From the NCBI GenBank assembly GCA_030598885.1, contig JAUVOZ010000095.1, positions 1 to 7,649 on the forward strand: a DNA stretch of 7,649 bases, given 5' to 3'. Each line of letters opens with the position of its first letter. The first letter of the stretch is position 1. Origin of the DNA: Anaerolineae bacterium (GTDB lineage Bacteria > Chloroflexota > Anaerolineae > Anaerolineales > E44-bin32). The position numbers and the translations under genes are program-made. Below are positions 1-6,182 of the stretch, in pieces. A model generated the notes under the pieces. The model was not told the origin of the DNA and did not search any database. It saw only the letters and a list, made by a program, of their open reading frames with translations.

Positions 1-163
1 CAGTGAGAGCCGAAATTTCGTTATAGGATAACCTTTGTTCACGGTTTAGTTTCTCGACCAGATTCGTTTCTCAGATTTTGCCCGCATATTGTCCCCCTGA
101 ATGTCATATAACTAAAATATAGAAAACAAGTTCATATTTTTCAAGTTTGAGACGGCGAATACA
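1..163. other. Upstream intergenic region, no gene recognised
   Basis: No convincing coding sequence was seen. All three plus-strand frames close within the first 30 bases, so if the upstream gene is on the plus strand at most a handful of its last codons are present. The stretch at about 108-150 is AT-rich and lies just upstream of the thrS promoter, where an UP element could sit, but no clear consensus supports that. A 10-bp palindrome, CGAAATTTCG, lies at 11-20 and has no assigned role. Confidence 0.5.
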
Positions 164-191
164 TTGACAACTGGAGTAGGTTCGCTATAAT
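164..191 (+). promoter_or_regulatory. Sigma-70 type promoter of the thrS T-box transcript
   Basis: A perfect -35 hexamer TTGACA (164-169) and a perfect -10 hexamer TATAAT (186-191) are separated by 16 bp. Transcription should start near 198-200, just before the first helix of the T-box leader, so promoter and leader fit each other. The consensus hexamers imply high constitutive initiation, leaving control to the downstream attenuator. Confidence 0.85.
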
Positions 192-199
192 GTGACCAA

Positions 200-480
200 T
201 ATTGTAATAAATGACGCGACGACCGGGACGAGTAGCCGATTAACAGAGCCAAAAGGGAGAGGGGATCAATGACTGAGAGTCTCCTCTGGCGTCTGCCCGG
301 TGAAAACCCCCCACGAGCGTGACCTGGAAAGGTCCATCGATTACGACACAGGACCGAGTAAGGGAAACGGTTCAACCCCGTTATAGGTTGTCAGAGATGG
401 CTGGATACACCAGCTAATCTGGGTGGAACCGTGTGAGCATTTGCTCTCGCCCCAGAGGGATGAGAGCAAATTTAATTTAA
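200..480 (+). promoter_or_regulatory. T-box riboswitch leader of thrS (transcription attenuation type)
   Basis: The T-box signature GGGTGGAACCGTG lies at 421-433, close to the canonical AGGGTGGNACCGCG. Its TGGAA bulge (424-428) would pair with the free NCCA end of uncharged tRNA. Stem I is traceable: AGTA at 231-234 faces GTGAA around 300-304, with CCG/CGG (236-238/298-300), CAGA/TCTG (244-247/292-295) and GCC/GGC (248-250/288-290) pairings. ACC at 306-308, just after GAAA, is the candidate specifier and is a Thr codon. A GGTCC/GGACC helix (331-335/351-355) marks the stem II region. A GCTGG/CCAGC hairpin (400-404/410-414) is stem III. The antiterminator pairs TCTGGG (418-423) with CCCAGA (451-456), enclosing GAGC/GCTC. 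It shares bases 439-448 and their surroundings with the terminator, so the two folds exclude each other. Binding of uncharged tRNA-Thr should permit readthrough into thrS. The promoter, specifier and downstream gene all agree. Confidence 0.93.
439..480 (+). terminator. T-box conditional terminator
   Basis: A perfect 10-bp stem ATTTGCTCTC (439-448) / GAGAGCAAAT (462-471) encloses a 13-nt loop and is followed by the U-rich run TTAATTT. The left arm and loop contain the bases that form the antiterminator (GCTC at 443-446, CCCAGA at 451-456), so formation of this hairpin disrupts the T-box fold. It lies about 30 nt before the thrS ribosome binding site. The U tract is interrupted by AA, so termination may be leaky. 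Confidence 0.85.
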
Positions 481-511
481 CGGCGAACATTAGGCTGAAA
501 GAGGTGTAAGG

Positions 512-2305
512 ATGGCTATATCGAAGAAGGAAAGGTACGAAGGATCGGAGCTTTATCGCATCCGACATTCGACGGCACACGTCATGGCCCAGGCGGTGAT
601 GGAGATGTTTCCTGGTGAAGCCAAGATTGCCATCGGCCCGCCAATCGAGAACGGCTTTTACTATGATTTCGATCTCCCTCGTCCACTGACTCCTGAGGAT
701 CTTGAGGCGATCGAAAGACATATGCGTGAGATCATCGCCGGGAATCATCACTTTGAGCGAAGAGATTTGTCAGCCAAGGAGGCTCTAAAGATATTCGCCG
801 ACCAACCCTACAAGATCGAACTGATCGAAGGATTGGAACAGGGGGGTATGGACGAATATGGCGAACCGATCGAGGGACTACCAGAGATCTCAATTTACAC
901 CCATGACGCTTTCACCGATCTGTGCCGTGGGCCACATGTTGAGCGAACGAGCCAGATCAACCCAGATGCCATGAAGTTGCTCAATGTTGCCGGGGCATAC
1001 TGGCGAGGAGATGAGAGACGCCCAATGCTTCAACGCATTTATGGCACAGCGTGGAAGACGGTCGATGAGCTCGAGCAGCACATTTGGAGGCTCGAGGAGG
1101 CTCGAAAGCGTGATCACCGACGCCTGGGGAAGGAACTTGACTTATTTAGCGTCAGCGAGGCGGTTGGCCCGGGTCTCATTAACTGGCATCCTAAAGGTGG
1201 CATGATCCGAAAGATCGTAGAGGATTACTGTCGTGAGCAGCATCTAAAAGGAGGCTACGAGTTCGTCTACTCGCCTCATATCGGTAAAGCCCAACTATGG
1301 GAGACGAGCGGTCATCTGGACTGGTACCAGGAGGGCATGTTTGCACCACTAGAGATAGAGGGTCAGCAATATTACCTCAAACCGATGAACTGCCCCTTCC
1401 ACATGGAGATCTTCAAGAACCGCACGCGCTCCTACAGAGATTTGCCCATTCGATACGCCGAGTGGGGTACAGTATACCGATACGAGCGGAGCGGCGTGCT
1501 GCATGGCTTGCTAAGAGTACGTGGCTTCACACAGGATGATGCGCACCTGTTCTGCCGACCAGATCAGATGCCGGAAGAGATTGACCGTGTCTTGGAGTTC
1601 AGCTTGCATATCCTGCGTGCTTTCGGCTTTGAAGATTTCCAGGCTTACCTCTCAACCCGCAACCCAGACAAAGCCATTGGTACTGCTGAAGAATGGGAAG
1701 CGCCCACCGAAGCGCTGCGCATGTCGCTTGAACGATCGGAGATACCTTACAAAGTCGATGAGGGCGAAGCGACCTTCTATGGCCCCAAGATCGACTTGAA
1801 GCTTCGTGATGTCCTTAATCGGGAGTGGCAGTTGACCACGATCCAATTTGATTTCACCTTGCCGGAGCGTTTCGACCTCAGCTATGTTGGCAAGGATGGC
1901 CAAGAACATCGTCCCTATGTGATTCACCGGGCGTTGGTGGGATCGATGGAACGCTTTGTGGGTGTGCTTATCGAGCATTATGCTGGGGCTTTCCCGGTCT
2001 GGCTGGCGCCGGTGCAGGTAGTGCTGATCCCGATTGCCGACCGTCACATCGAGTACGCCAATTCGGTAGCGGAGCGATTGAAGGAAGCGGACCTGCGGGT
2101 GGAAATCGATACACGCAGTGAGCGGATGAACGCCAAGATTCGTGATGCCCAACTCCAGAAGGTGCCATACATGTTGGTGGTTGGGGATCGGGAAGTGGAG
2201 GCGAACGCCGTTGCCGTCCGATTGCGCTCCGAAGAAGACCTAGGCGCGATGCCGGTGGAGAAATTCCTCGAGCGTACCCAGGCCGACATCGAAGCTCGTC
2301 GCTAA
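512..2305 (+). CDS. thrS: Threonyl-tRNA synthetase lacking the TGS domain
   Basis: This class II aminoacyl-tRNA synthetase charges tRNA-Thr in the cytoplasm. At 597 aa it is shorter than the roughly 640 aa of the E. coli type. It begins directly in the N2 editing domain, so the N-terminal TGS (N1) domain is absent. The editing site is intact: H19 and H23 in the HSTAH motif, and C138/H142 in CRGPH. The three zinc/threonine ligands of the catalytic core are visible: C294 (MNCPFH), H345 (DDAHLF) and H472 (VIHRA). Motif 2 lies around residues 323-341 (RYERSG...RGFTQDD) and motif 3 follows H472. The C-terminal anticodon-binding domain begins near residue 495 (PVWLAPVQV). The ATG at 512 has GAGGTG/AAGG Shine-Dalgarno bases 3-10 nt upstream and directly follows the T-box leader, leaving no space for a missing TGS domain upstream. 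The thrS identity also explains the Thr specifier in the leader. Confidence 0.97.
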   Translation: MAISKKERYEGSELYRIRHSTAHVMAQAVMEMFPGEAKIAIGPPIENGFYYDFDLPRPLTPEDLEAIERHMREIIAGNHHFERRDLSAKEALKIFADQPYKIELIEGLEQGGMDEYGEPIEGLPEISIYTHDAFTDLCRGPHVERTSQINPDAMKLLNVAGAYWRGDERRPMLQRIYGTAWKTVDELEQHIWRLEEARKRDHRRLGKELDLFSVSEAVGPGLINWHPKGGMIRKIVEDYCREQHLKGGYEFVYSPHIGKAQLWETSGHLDWYQEGMFAPLEIEGQQYYLKPMNCPFHMEIFKNRTRSYRDLPIRYAEWGTVYRYERSGVLHGLLRVRGFTQDDAHLFCRPDQMPEEIDRVLEFSLHILRAFGFEDFQAYLSTRNPDKAIGTAEEWEAPTEALRMSLERSEIPYKVDEGEATFYGPKIDLKLRDVLNREWQLTTIQFDFTLPERFDLSYVGKDGQEHRPYVIHRALVGSMERFVGVLIEHYAGAFPVWLAPVQVVLIPIADRHIEYANSVAERLKEADLRVEIDTRSERMNAKIRDAQLQKVPYMLVVGDREVEANAVAVRLRSEEDLGAMPVEKFLERTQADIEARR

Positions 2306-2327
2306 ACGCGCCATAGACTGATGGTTA

Positions 2328-2360
2328 AGACCTCCGAGGTTTGATAAACCTCGGAGGTCT
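2328..2360. terminator. 15-bp perfect inverted repeat after thrS, probable terminator
   Basis: AGACCTCCGAGGTTT (2328-2342) is perfectly complementary to AAACCTCGGAGGTCT (2346-2360) around a GAT loop. It starts 22 nt after the thrS stop, the position of a terminator. There is no U tract directly behind it (ATGTTGAAAATTTT follows), so it may act as an atypical terminator, an mRNA 3'-end stabiliser, or a dispersed repeat. Each arm is itself nearly palindromic (ACCTC-C-GAGGT). Confidence 0.65.
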
Positions 2361-2615
2361 ATGTTGAAAATTTTACTAATTGGATAATGTGCGCTTAATA
2401 CTCGAGCTTGGGCTCCTTTTCAGTGCAGTCATATATCTAAATGGGATATCCACATTATTTCTTGGATTTCTTTAAAGTACGAAGACTCGCACATCATTCA
2501 GTAGATTATTGAAAGAACACCCATCGGGTGCAAAGTGCTTTAGCGATGAGCCCAGTGGTTTATCTTTGGGTTTGATGATAGCCATAATTAGCTATCTTCA
2601 TGGTCGGTAATTCAG
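2361..2615. other. Intergenic stretch without recognised gene
   Basis: This AT-rich spacer lies between thrS and the L,D-transpeptidase gene, and no ORF with coding character was seen. It holds two small hairpins: CACCC-ATC-GGGTG (2518-2530) and GATAGC-8 nt-GCTATC (2577-2596). The second sits about 20 bp upstream of the -35 box of the next gene and could be an operator half-site pair, but nothing else supports that. No RNA family was recognised. Confidence 0.4.
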
Positions 2616-2644
2616 CTGACAGAGTTGGATGGCGTGATTATAAT
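2616..2644 (+). promoter_or_regulatory. Promoter of the L,D-transpeptidase gene
   Basis: The -35 box CTGACA (2616-2621, 5 of 6 consensus) and the -10 box TATAAT (2639-2644, perfect) are spaced by an ideal 17 bp. Transcription would begin near 2651, giving a leader of about 38 nt before the ATG at 2689. This makes the gene an independent transcription unit from thrS. Confidence 0.75.
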
Positions 2645-2688
2645 AAGAAACCTATAGTGTTGGGGGAGGAGAGAGTTGAGGAACGGAT

Positions 2689-3834
2689 ATGTTGAGACGG
2701 TTTAGTGGGGTGGTCTTGAGCGTGCTGTTTCTTCTAGTCGCGGCCTCGCTGGCTGAGGCTACAGCCTCCAGCATGCAATTGGGGATGATTTGCCCATCTA
2801 GGCTCCAGCTCCGGTACCCTCAGCATTGTTCTAATGGTGGCGCGCGAGAAGGTCTGACCGAAATGGCACTGCAAGGACTGTCCCCCCAGCGGCCATTGCC
2901 GACTGAAAGTTTAGATCCCTCGCTTGGAAATGTGCCTTTTTACTATCTGAGGTCCGGGAGGCAGGATGGCACCCCTGTGTATGGTAGCTATCAGGATGCC
3001 CTGCAAGGGCGGGATCCGGTCTGGACTGTCGAACCGGGTTTCGTATTCTTCTCTTGGATCGATCGCTTCGAAGAGGATGGCAAGGTCATCTACATGATCG
3101 CGCCAGGCATTTACATTCCGGGTGGGGGGATTGGTCGCATCTCGTTGACCTATTTTCACGGTGTGGCGTTACGTCGCACTCCAAGCCGGCCCTTTGCTTG
3201 GGTGCTGATGCGATTACAAACCTCCACCTCCCCTGGCTTTGACCAACCACAGACTGGTCGTTGGATTAATCGCTACGAAAAGGTTTGGATCTACGATGTT
3301 GAGCGGATTGGTGATTATGATTGGTACAAGGTGGGACCGAATGACTGGATCGAGCAGCGACGACTTGCGGTGGTTAAACCGGATCCAACTCGACCGGATG
3401 GGGTTGACGACTACCGCTGGATATCGATCAATCTTTATGAGCAGACACTGATGGTATATGAGGAGGGGCAGTTGATCTATGCCACATTAGTGTCAAGCGG
3501 ATTAAAAGGCTGGTGGACTCAGCCTGGTTTGTTTCAGGTTTATTCCAAATTAGAAGGCGATCGGATGATGGGCTCATTTGAGGCTGACCGGTCGGATTTT
3601 TATTATCTGGAAGATGTGCCTTGGAACCTGTATTACGATAAAGCGCGCGCATTGCATGGCACCTACTGGCATAACGGCTTTGGCTACCCTCGCTCCCATG
3701 GTTGTGTGAATCTGGCACTCATTGACGCGCATTGGATATACAATTGGGCTGAGGAAGGCACCTGGGTATACATCTTTGACCCCTCAGGGGAGACTCCGAC
3801 CGATCCGTCGGAATTCAGCGATGGCGGAGCATGA
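2689..3834 (+). CDS. Exported L,D-transpeptidase (YkuD domain) with SH3-like segments
   Basis: The 381-aa protein starts with a signal peptide: Arg-Arg at 3-4, a hydrophobic core at about 8-21, and a likely signal peptidase I site after AEA (22-24). The catalytic YkuD domain spans about 244-363. It carries His323 (HGTYWH) and the SHGCVN signature at 336-341, with nucleophile Cys339 and His337. Proteins of this family form 3-3 peptidoglycan cross-links or attach proteins to peptidoglycan, outside the cytoplasmic membrane. The region before it looks like SH3-like wall-binding modules. One lies around 93-165 (TPVYGSYQDAL...). A clearer one lies around 195-230 (KVWIYDVERIGDYDWYKVG..DWIE). Cys35 and Cys47 follow the signal peptide. 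GAGG at 2678-2681 gives a 7-nt spaced Shine-Dalgarno for the ATG. The gene has its own promoter and no operon partner nearby. The YkuD call is secure; the exact wall substrate is not known. Confidence 0.93.
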   Translation: MLRRFSGVVLSVLFLLVAASLAEATASSMQLGMICPSRLQLRYPQHCSNGGAREGLTEMALQGLSPQRPLPTESLDPSLGNVPFYYLRSGRQDGTPVYGSYQDALQGRDPVWTVEPGFVFFSWIDRFEEDGKVIYMIAPGIYIPGGGIGRISLTYFHGVALRRTPSRPFAWVLMRLQTSTSPGFDQPQTGRWINRYEKVWIYDVERIGDYDWYKVGPNDWIEQRRLAVVKPDPTRPDGVDDYRWISINLYEQTLMVYEEGQLIYATLVSSGLKGWWTQPGLFQVYSKLEGDRMMGSFEADRSDFYYLEDVPWNLYYDKARALHGTYWHNGFGYPRSHGCVNLALIDAHWIYNWAEEGTWVYIFDPSGETPTDPSEFSDGGA

Positions 3835-3931
3835 ACTGGTTCTTTAGAAGCGAATCAAATGCCAAAATTCTGCTTCCGGAGCATGCAAGGCTTGCCTACT
3901 CTACAAGGGAATCGATCAGACCGCTGAGGCA

Positions 3932-3977
3932 TTAATAGTCGTAGTTTCAACAGCACTATTGAATCTACGACTATTAA
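3932..3977. repeat. Large AT-rich imperfect palindrome
   Basis: TTAATAGTCGTAG (3932-3944) is perfectly complementary to CTACGACTATTAA (3965-3977). After one T:T mismatch the pairing continues as TTCAA (3946-3950) with TTGAA (3959-3963), leaving an 8-nt loop, CAGCACTA. That makes 18 base pairs in a 46-nt element about 100 nt after the transpeptidase stop. Neither strand has a U tract behind it, so it is not a standard intrinsic terminator. It could be a transcript 3'-end structure, a dual binding site, or a small mobile or dispersed repeat. Confidence 0.7.
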
Positions 3978-4122
3978 AACAACCAAGAATACCCCACAAT
4001 ATCTCCGAAATAGTACCCGCGTTAGTAGGACCATAGTACTCTGCTCAGCGAATTCAGCCGAATCTAAAATGAAGCCAGGTGAAGACCGGAACATTAAATT
4101 ATTACTCTGGAGATGTGGTGTT

Positions 4123-4485
4123 ATGTATGCTGACAATGAGCTACTCTTTCCTCCTTATGTAATCCAGCGTCTACGCCTCTCAAGGGGTGAGTCATGGCAG
4201 AATCTAGTTGATAGGGTCTCCCTGCTGTCTCAGGATGATCCAGAAAGCCTAGCGTTTTCGTTGATGATGATCTATCTTGATGGCTGTCTTAGATGCGAGA
4301 CAGACTCTTACCGGGCGATGCGCGGTTGCACCGCCTGCTCCCGGCAGACCTTGCGGCGGTTCAAGCAATCGGACCAAGAATTATTGGAGTGCTATCGGGT
4401 TGCTCTAGAAGAAGTCCAAACTCATCTTAAGGCAGTGCCGGTTAAGCGTATAGTGGAGCGAACTCCTCCCGCCAAGGCAGCTTGA
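4123..4485 (+). CDS. Uncharacterised small protein with CxxC-x10-CxxC motif
   Basis: I do not recognise a named family. The frame is open from an ATG at 4069 (138 aa). The ATG at 4123 (120 aa) is preferred because GGAG lies 10 nt before it (4109-4112) and the protein-like sequence starts there; a possible -10 box TAAAAT (4065-4070) would also place transcription start after 4069. In the 120-aa form, residues 14-30 are basic (RLRLSRGESW). A hydrophobic helix-like stretch (SLAFSLMMIYL, 42-52) precedes four cysteines, C55, C58, C69 and C72, in CLRC...CTAC. These could bind Zn2+ or an Fe-S cluster. A basic then acidic amphipathic helix follows (TLRRFKQSDQELLECYRVALEEV). There is no signal peptide, so it is probably cytoplasmic. 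I have the impression that similar proteins recur in Chloroflexota, but this is memory rather than a search. It is a single-gene unit closed by the terminator at 4517. Confidence 0.75.
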   Translation: MYADNELLFPPYVIQRLRLSRGESWQNLVDRVSLLSQDDPESLAFSLMMIYLDGCLRCETDSYRAMRGCTACSRQTLRRFKQSDQELLECYRVALEEVQTHLKAVPVKRIVERTPPAKAA

Positions 4486-4516
4486 CCGAATTATCAGGTT
4501 ACCCCTGTACATAAAT

Positions 4517-4547
4517 GGGGTGCCACCCGGCACCCCGTTTTTATTTT
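4517..4547 (+). terminator. Rho-independent terminator of the CxxC protein gene
   Basis: GGGGTGCC (4517-4524) and GGCACCCC (4529-4536) form a perfect 8-bp GC-rich stem around an ACCC loop, followed by GTTTTTATTTT. It begins 32 nt after the stop at 4485. This is the most canonical terminator in the window. It separates the small gene from lpdA, implying a promoter for lpdA between 4548 and 4690; I found no convincing hexamer pair there. Confidence 0.92.
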
Positions 4548-4701
4548 CTCCTCGATAGATACTTGAGTAGAGCTGCCTATATCCCGGTGTTTGAGTTTCC
4601 TGCCAGGCCCAGACAATAGTAAACTACCCTACAGCTTGCTATGGGGTTGTTTAATCGAGTTGGTTGAAATGAAGAGAACGCAGTGATAGGAGAAAAGGTT
4701 A

Positions 4702-6099
4702 ATGTCAGACTATGATGTCGTTGTCATTGGGGCCGGACCGGGTGGTTATGCCTGCGCGATCCGTGCTGCTCAATTAGGCAAGAAGGTGGCTATAGTAGAG
4801 CGGGAGTGGCTGGGAGGGGTATGTCTGAATGTCGGTTGCATCCCATCTAAGGCGTTGCTAAAAAACGCCGAGGTAGCCTATACCTTACGCGAGCGAGGGC
4901 AGGAGTTCGGTTTTGAAGTCCAGGGTTTGAAGCTGGATTTCGGCGCGGCGGTAAAGCGAAGCCGGCGGATAGCTAACCGGTTATCTAAAGGCGTTAATTT
5001 CCTCATGAGGAAAAATAAGATAGATATTCACATGGGAACAGCCAAATTTATTGATACTAACCGGCTTATCACGACTGGAGAAGATGGCGAAACCACCACA
5101 CTTCAGGCGAAGAACATCGTTATTGCCACCGGCGCTTCGCCGATGATGATTCCTGGCGTGGATATCGACGGTAAGAGGGTGGTCACTTACCGAGAAGCGA
5201 TTCTACAGGAGCAACTTCCGAAGTCGGTAGTGATAATTGGGGCTGGAGCAATTGGGCTCGAGTTCGCCACGATCTGGAGCAGCTATGGAGTTGAGGTTAC
5301 CATCGTAGAGATGCTGCCCCGCATCGCACCGTTGGAGGATGAAGAGGTTAGTGTGGAATTGACCAAGGCGTTCAACAAGCGGGGGATTCAAGTGCTATCA
5401 GGGACCAAAGTTGAAGGAATTGAGGTGCAAGAGGTCGGGGTCAAGGTCAAGCTAGCTGGCTCGAATGGCGAACTAGTATTGGATGCCGAGCAGGCGTTAG
5501 TGGCGACCGGTTTCACACCCAACACCACCGGGCTGGGTTTGGAAGAAATCGGGGTGGCACTTAGCGAGAAGGGTTTGGTTGAGATTGACGAGCATATGGC
5601 GACGAATGTCGCCAGCGTTTGGGCTATCGGCGATGTCACCGGCAAGTTGATGCTGGCGCATGTCGCCTCAGCAATGGGAATCGTCTGTGCCGAGAACATC
5701 GCCGGAATCGAGACGGTGGGCCTGGACTACGAGATGATGCCGCGTGGGACGTACTGCCAACCGCAGGTTGCATCCTTTGGGCTGACGGAGGCGCAGGCGC
5801 GCGAGCGCGGCTACAAGGTGAAAGTTGGTCGCTTTCCCTTCCAAGCCAACGGGAAGGCACTCGGTCTAGGTGATTATGAGGGCTGGGTCAAGTTAGTGAT
5901 TGAAGCTGAATATGGGGAGATCCTGGGTGGCCATCTGATAGGTCCCGAGGTGACCGAGTTGCTACCGGAACTCACCCTGGCACAGATGATGAAGCTAACC
6001 GCGGCCGAGATCGGACGCAACGTACACACTCACCCTACGCTGAGCGAGGTGGTGATGGAAGCTGCTCACAATATTGAGGGGCACGCAATCCATATTTGA
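4702..6099 (+). CDS. lpdA: Dihydrolipoyl dehydrogenase (E3)
   Basis: This FAD-containing disulfide oxidoreductase reoxidises dihydrolipoyl groups with NAD+ for 2-oxoacid dehydrogenase complexes or the glycine cleavage system. At 465 aa it is full length. The N-terminal FAD motif is G10-x-G12-x2-G15, with E33 at the end of the second strand. The redox-active disulfide is C41/C46 in GGVCLNVGCIPSK. The NAD domain shows G180-x-G182-x2-G185, and E203 follows where an acidic residue favours NAD over NADP. The second FAD motif AIGD carries D311. The catalytic His-Glu pair of the dimer interface is H444/E449 in HTHPTLSE, which separates it from mercuric reductase. AGGAG at 4688-4692 is spaced 9 nt from the ATG. 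No E1, E2 or H-protein gene is next to it, so the partner complex cannot be named; it may be a shared E3. The downstream peptidase gene, 83 nt away, may be co-transcribed. Confidence 0.95.
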   Translation: MSDYDVVVIGAGPGGYACAIRAAQLGKKVAIVEREWLGGVCLNVGCIPSKALLKNAEVAYTLRERGQEFGFEVQGLKLDFGAAVKRSRRIANRLSKGVNFLMRKNKIDIHMGTAKFIDTNRLITTGEDGETTTLQAKNIVIATGASPMMIPGVDIDGKRVVTYREAILQEQLPKSVVIIGAGAIGLEFATIWSSYGVEVTIVEMLPRIAPLEDEEVSVELTKAFNKRGIQVLSGTKVEGIEVQEVGVKVKLAGSNGELVLDAEQALVATGFTPNTTGLGLEEIGVALSEKGLVEIDEHMATNVASVWAIGDVTGKLMLAHVASAMGIVCAENIAGIETVGLDYEMMPRGTYCQPQVASFGLTEAQARERGYKVKVGRFPFQANGKALGLGDYEGWVKLVIEAEYGEILGGHLIGPEVTELLPELTLAQMMKLTAAEIGRNVHTHPTLSEVVMEAAHNIEGHAIHI

Positions 6100-6104
6100 G
6101 ATAT

Positions 6105-6128
6105 AGTCTTTTTAGACTTCCGAAGTCT
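6105..6128. repeat. Overlapping small hairpins between lpdA and the peptidase gene
   Basis: AGTCT-TTTT-AGACT (6105-6118) overlaps the odd palindrome AGACTTC-C-GAAGTCT (6114-6128). They share the AGACT arm, so only one can form at a time. Neither has a proper U tract, so full termination between the two genes is not indicated. The second palindrome matches the arm of the post-thrS repeat (2328-2342) at 12 of 15 positions, so it may belong to the same repeat family. Confidence 0.5.
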
Positions 6129-6182
6129 GGAGGTCAAAAGCATACTAAGAGTATCCCTGCATACCAGCAAAGGAGAGGTGTG

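Noticed and set aside
45..95. Possible 13-codon peptide on the minus strand near the left edge (starts MRAKSEK)
   Set aside because: It has a purine-rich stretch upstream, but such a short frame arises easily by chance and nothing else supports translation.
341..751. 136-aa open frame on the minus strand over the T-box leader and thrS start
   Set aside because: It runs across the T-box, its terminator and the thrS ribosome binding site, all of which are accounted for on the plus strand. Its sequence has no domain character.
1652..2152. 166-aa open frame on the minus strand inside thrS
   Set aside because: It lies wholly opposite the strongly conserved ThrRS catalytic core and anticodon-binding domain, shows no recognisable domain, and is a by-product of thrS codon use.
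2364..2387. Possible promoter TTGAAA...GATAAT just after the thrS hairpin
   Set aside because: The spacer is only about 12 bp and there is no gene for it to serve; the promoter at 2616-2644 is far better.
4069..4122. 18-residue extension of the CxxC protein from the ATG at 4069
   Set aside because: No Shine-Dalgarno lies before 4069, while GGAG precedes 4123. The case is not closed, since homologue alignment could reverse it.
3855..4136. 93-aa open frame on the minus strand in the spacer after the transpeptidase gene
   Set aside because: It crosses the palindrome and the start of the CxxC gene. It has a hydrophobic stretch but no good ribosome binding site and no recognisable similarity, so an accidental frame is more likely.
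6096..6182. N-terminal extension of the peptidase from the ATG at 6096
   Set aside because: It would overlap the lpdA stop, has no Shine-Dalgarno, encodes the hairpin region, and the ATG at 6183 has a near-perfect ribosome binding site.
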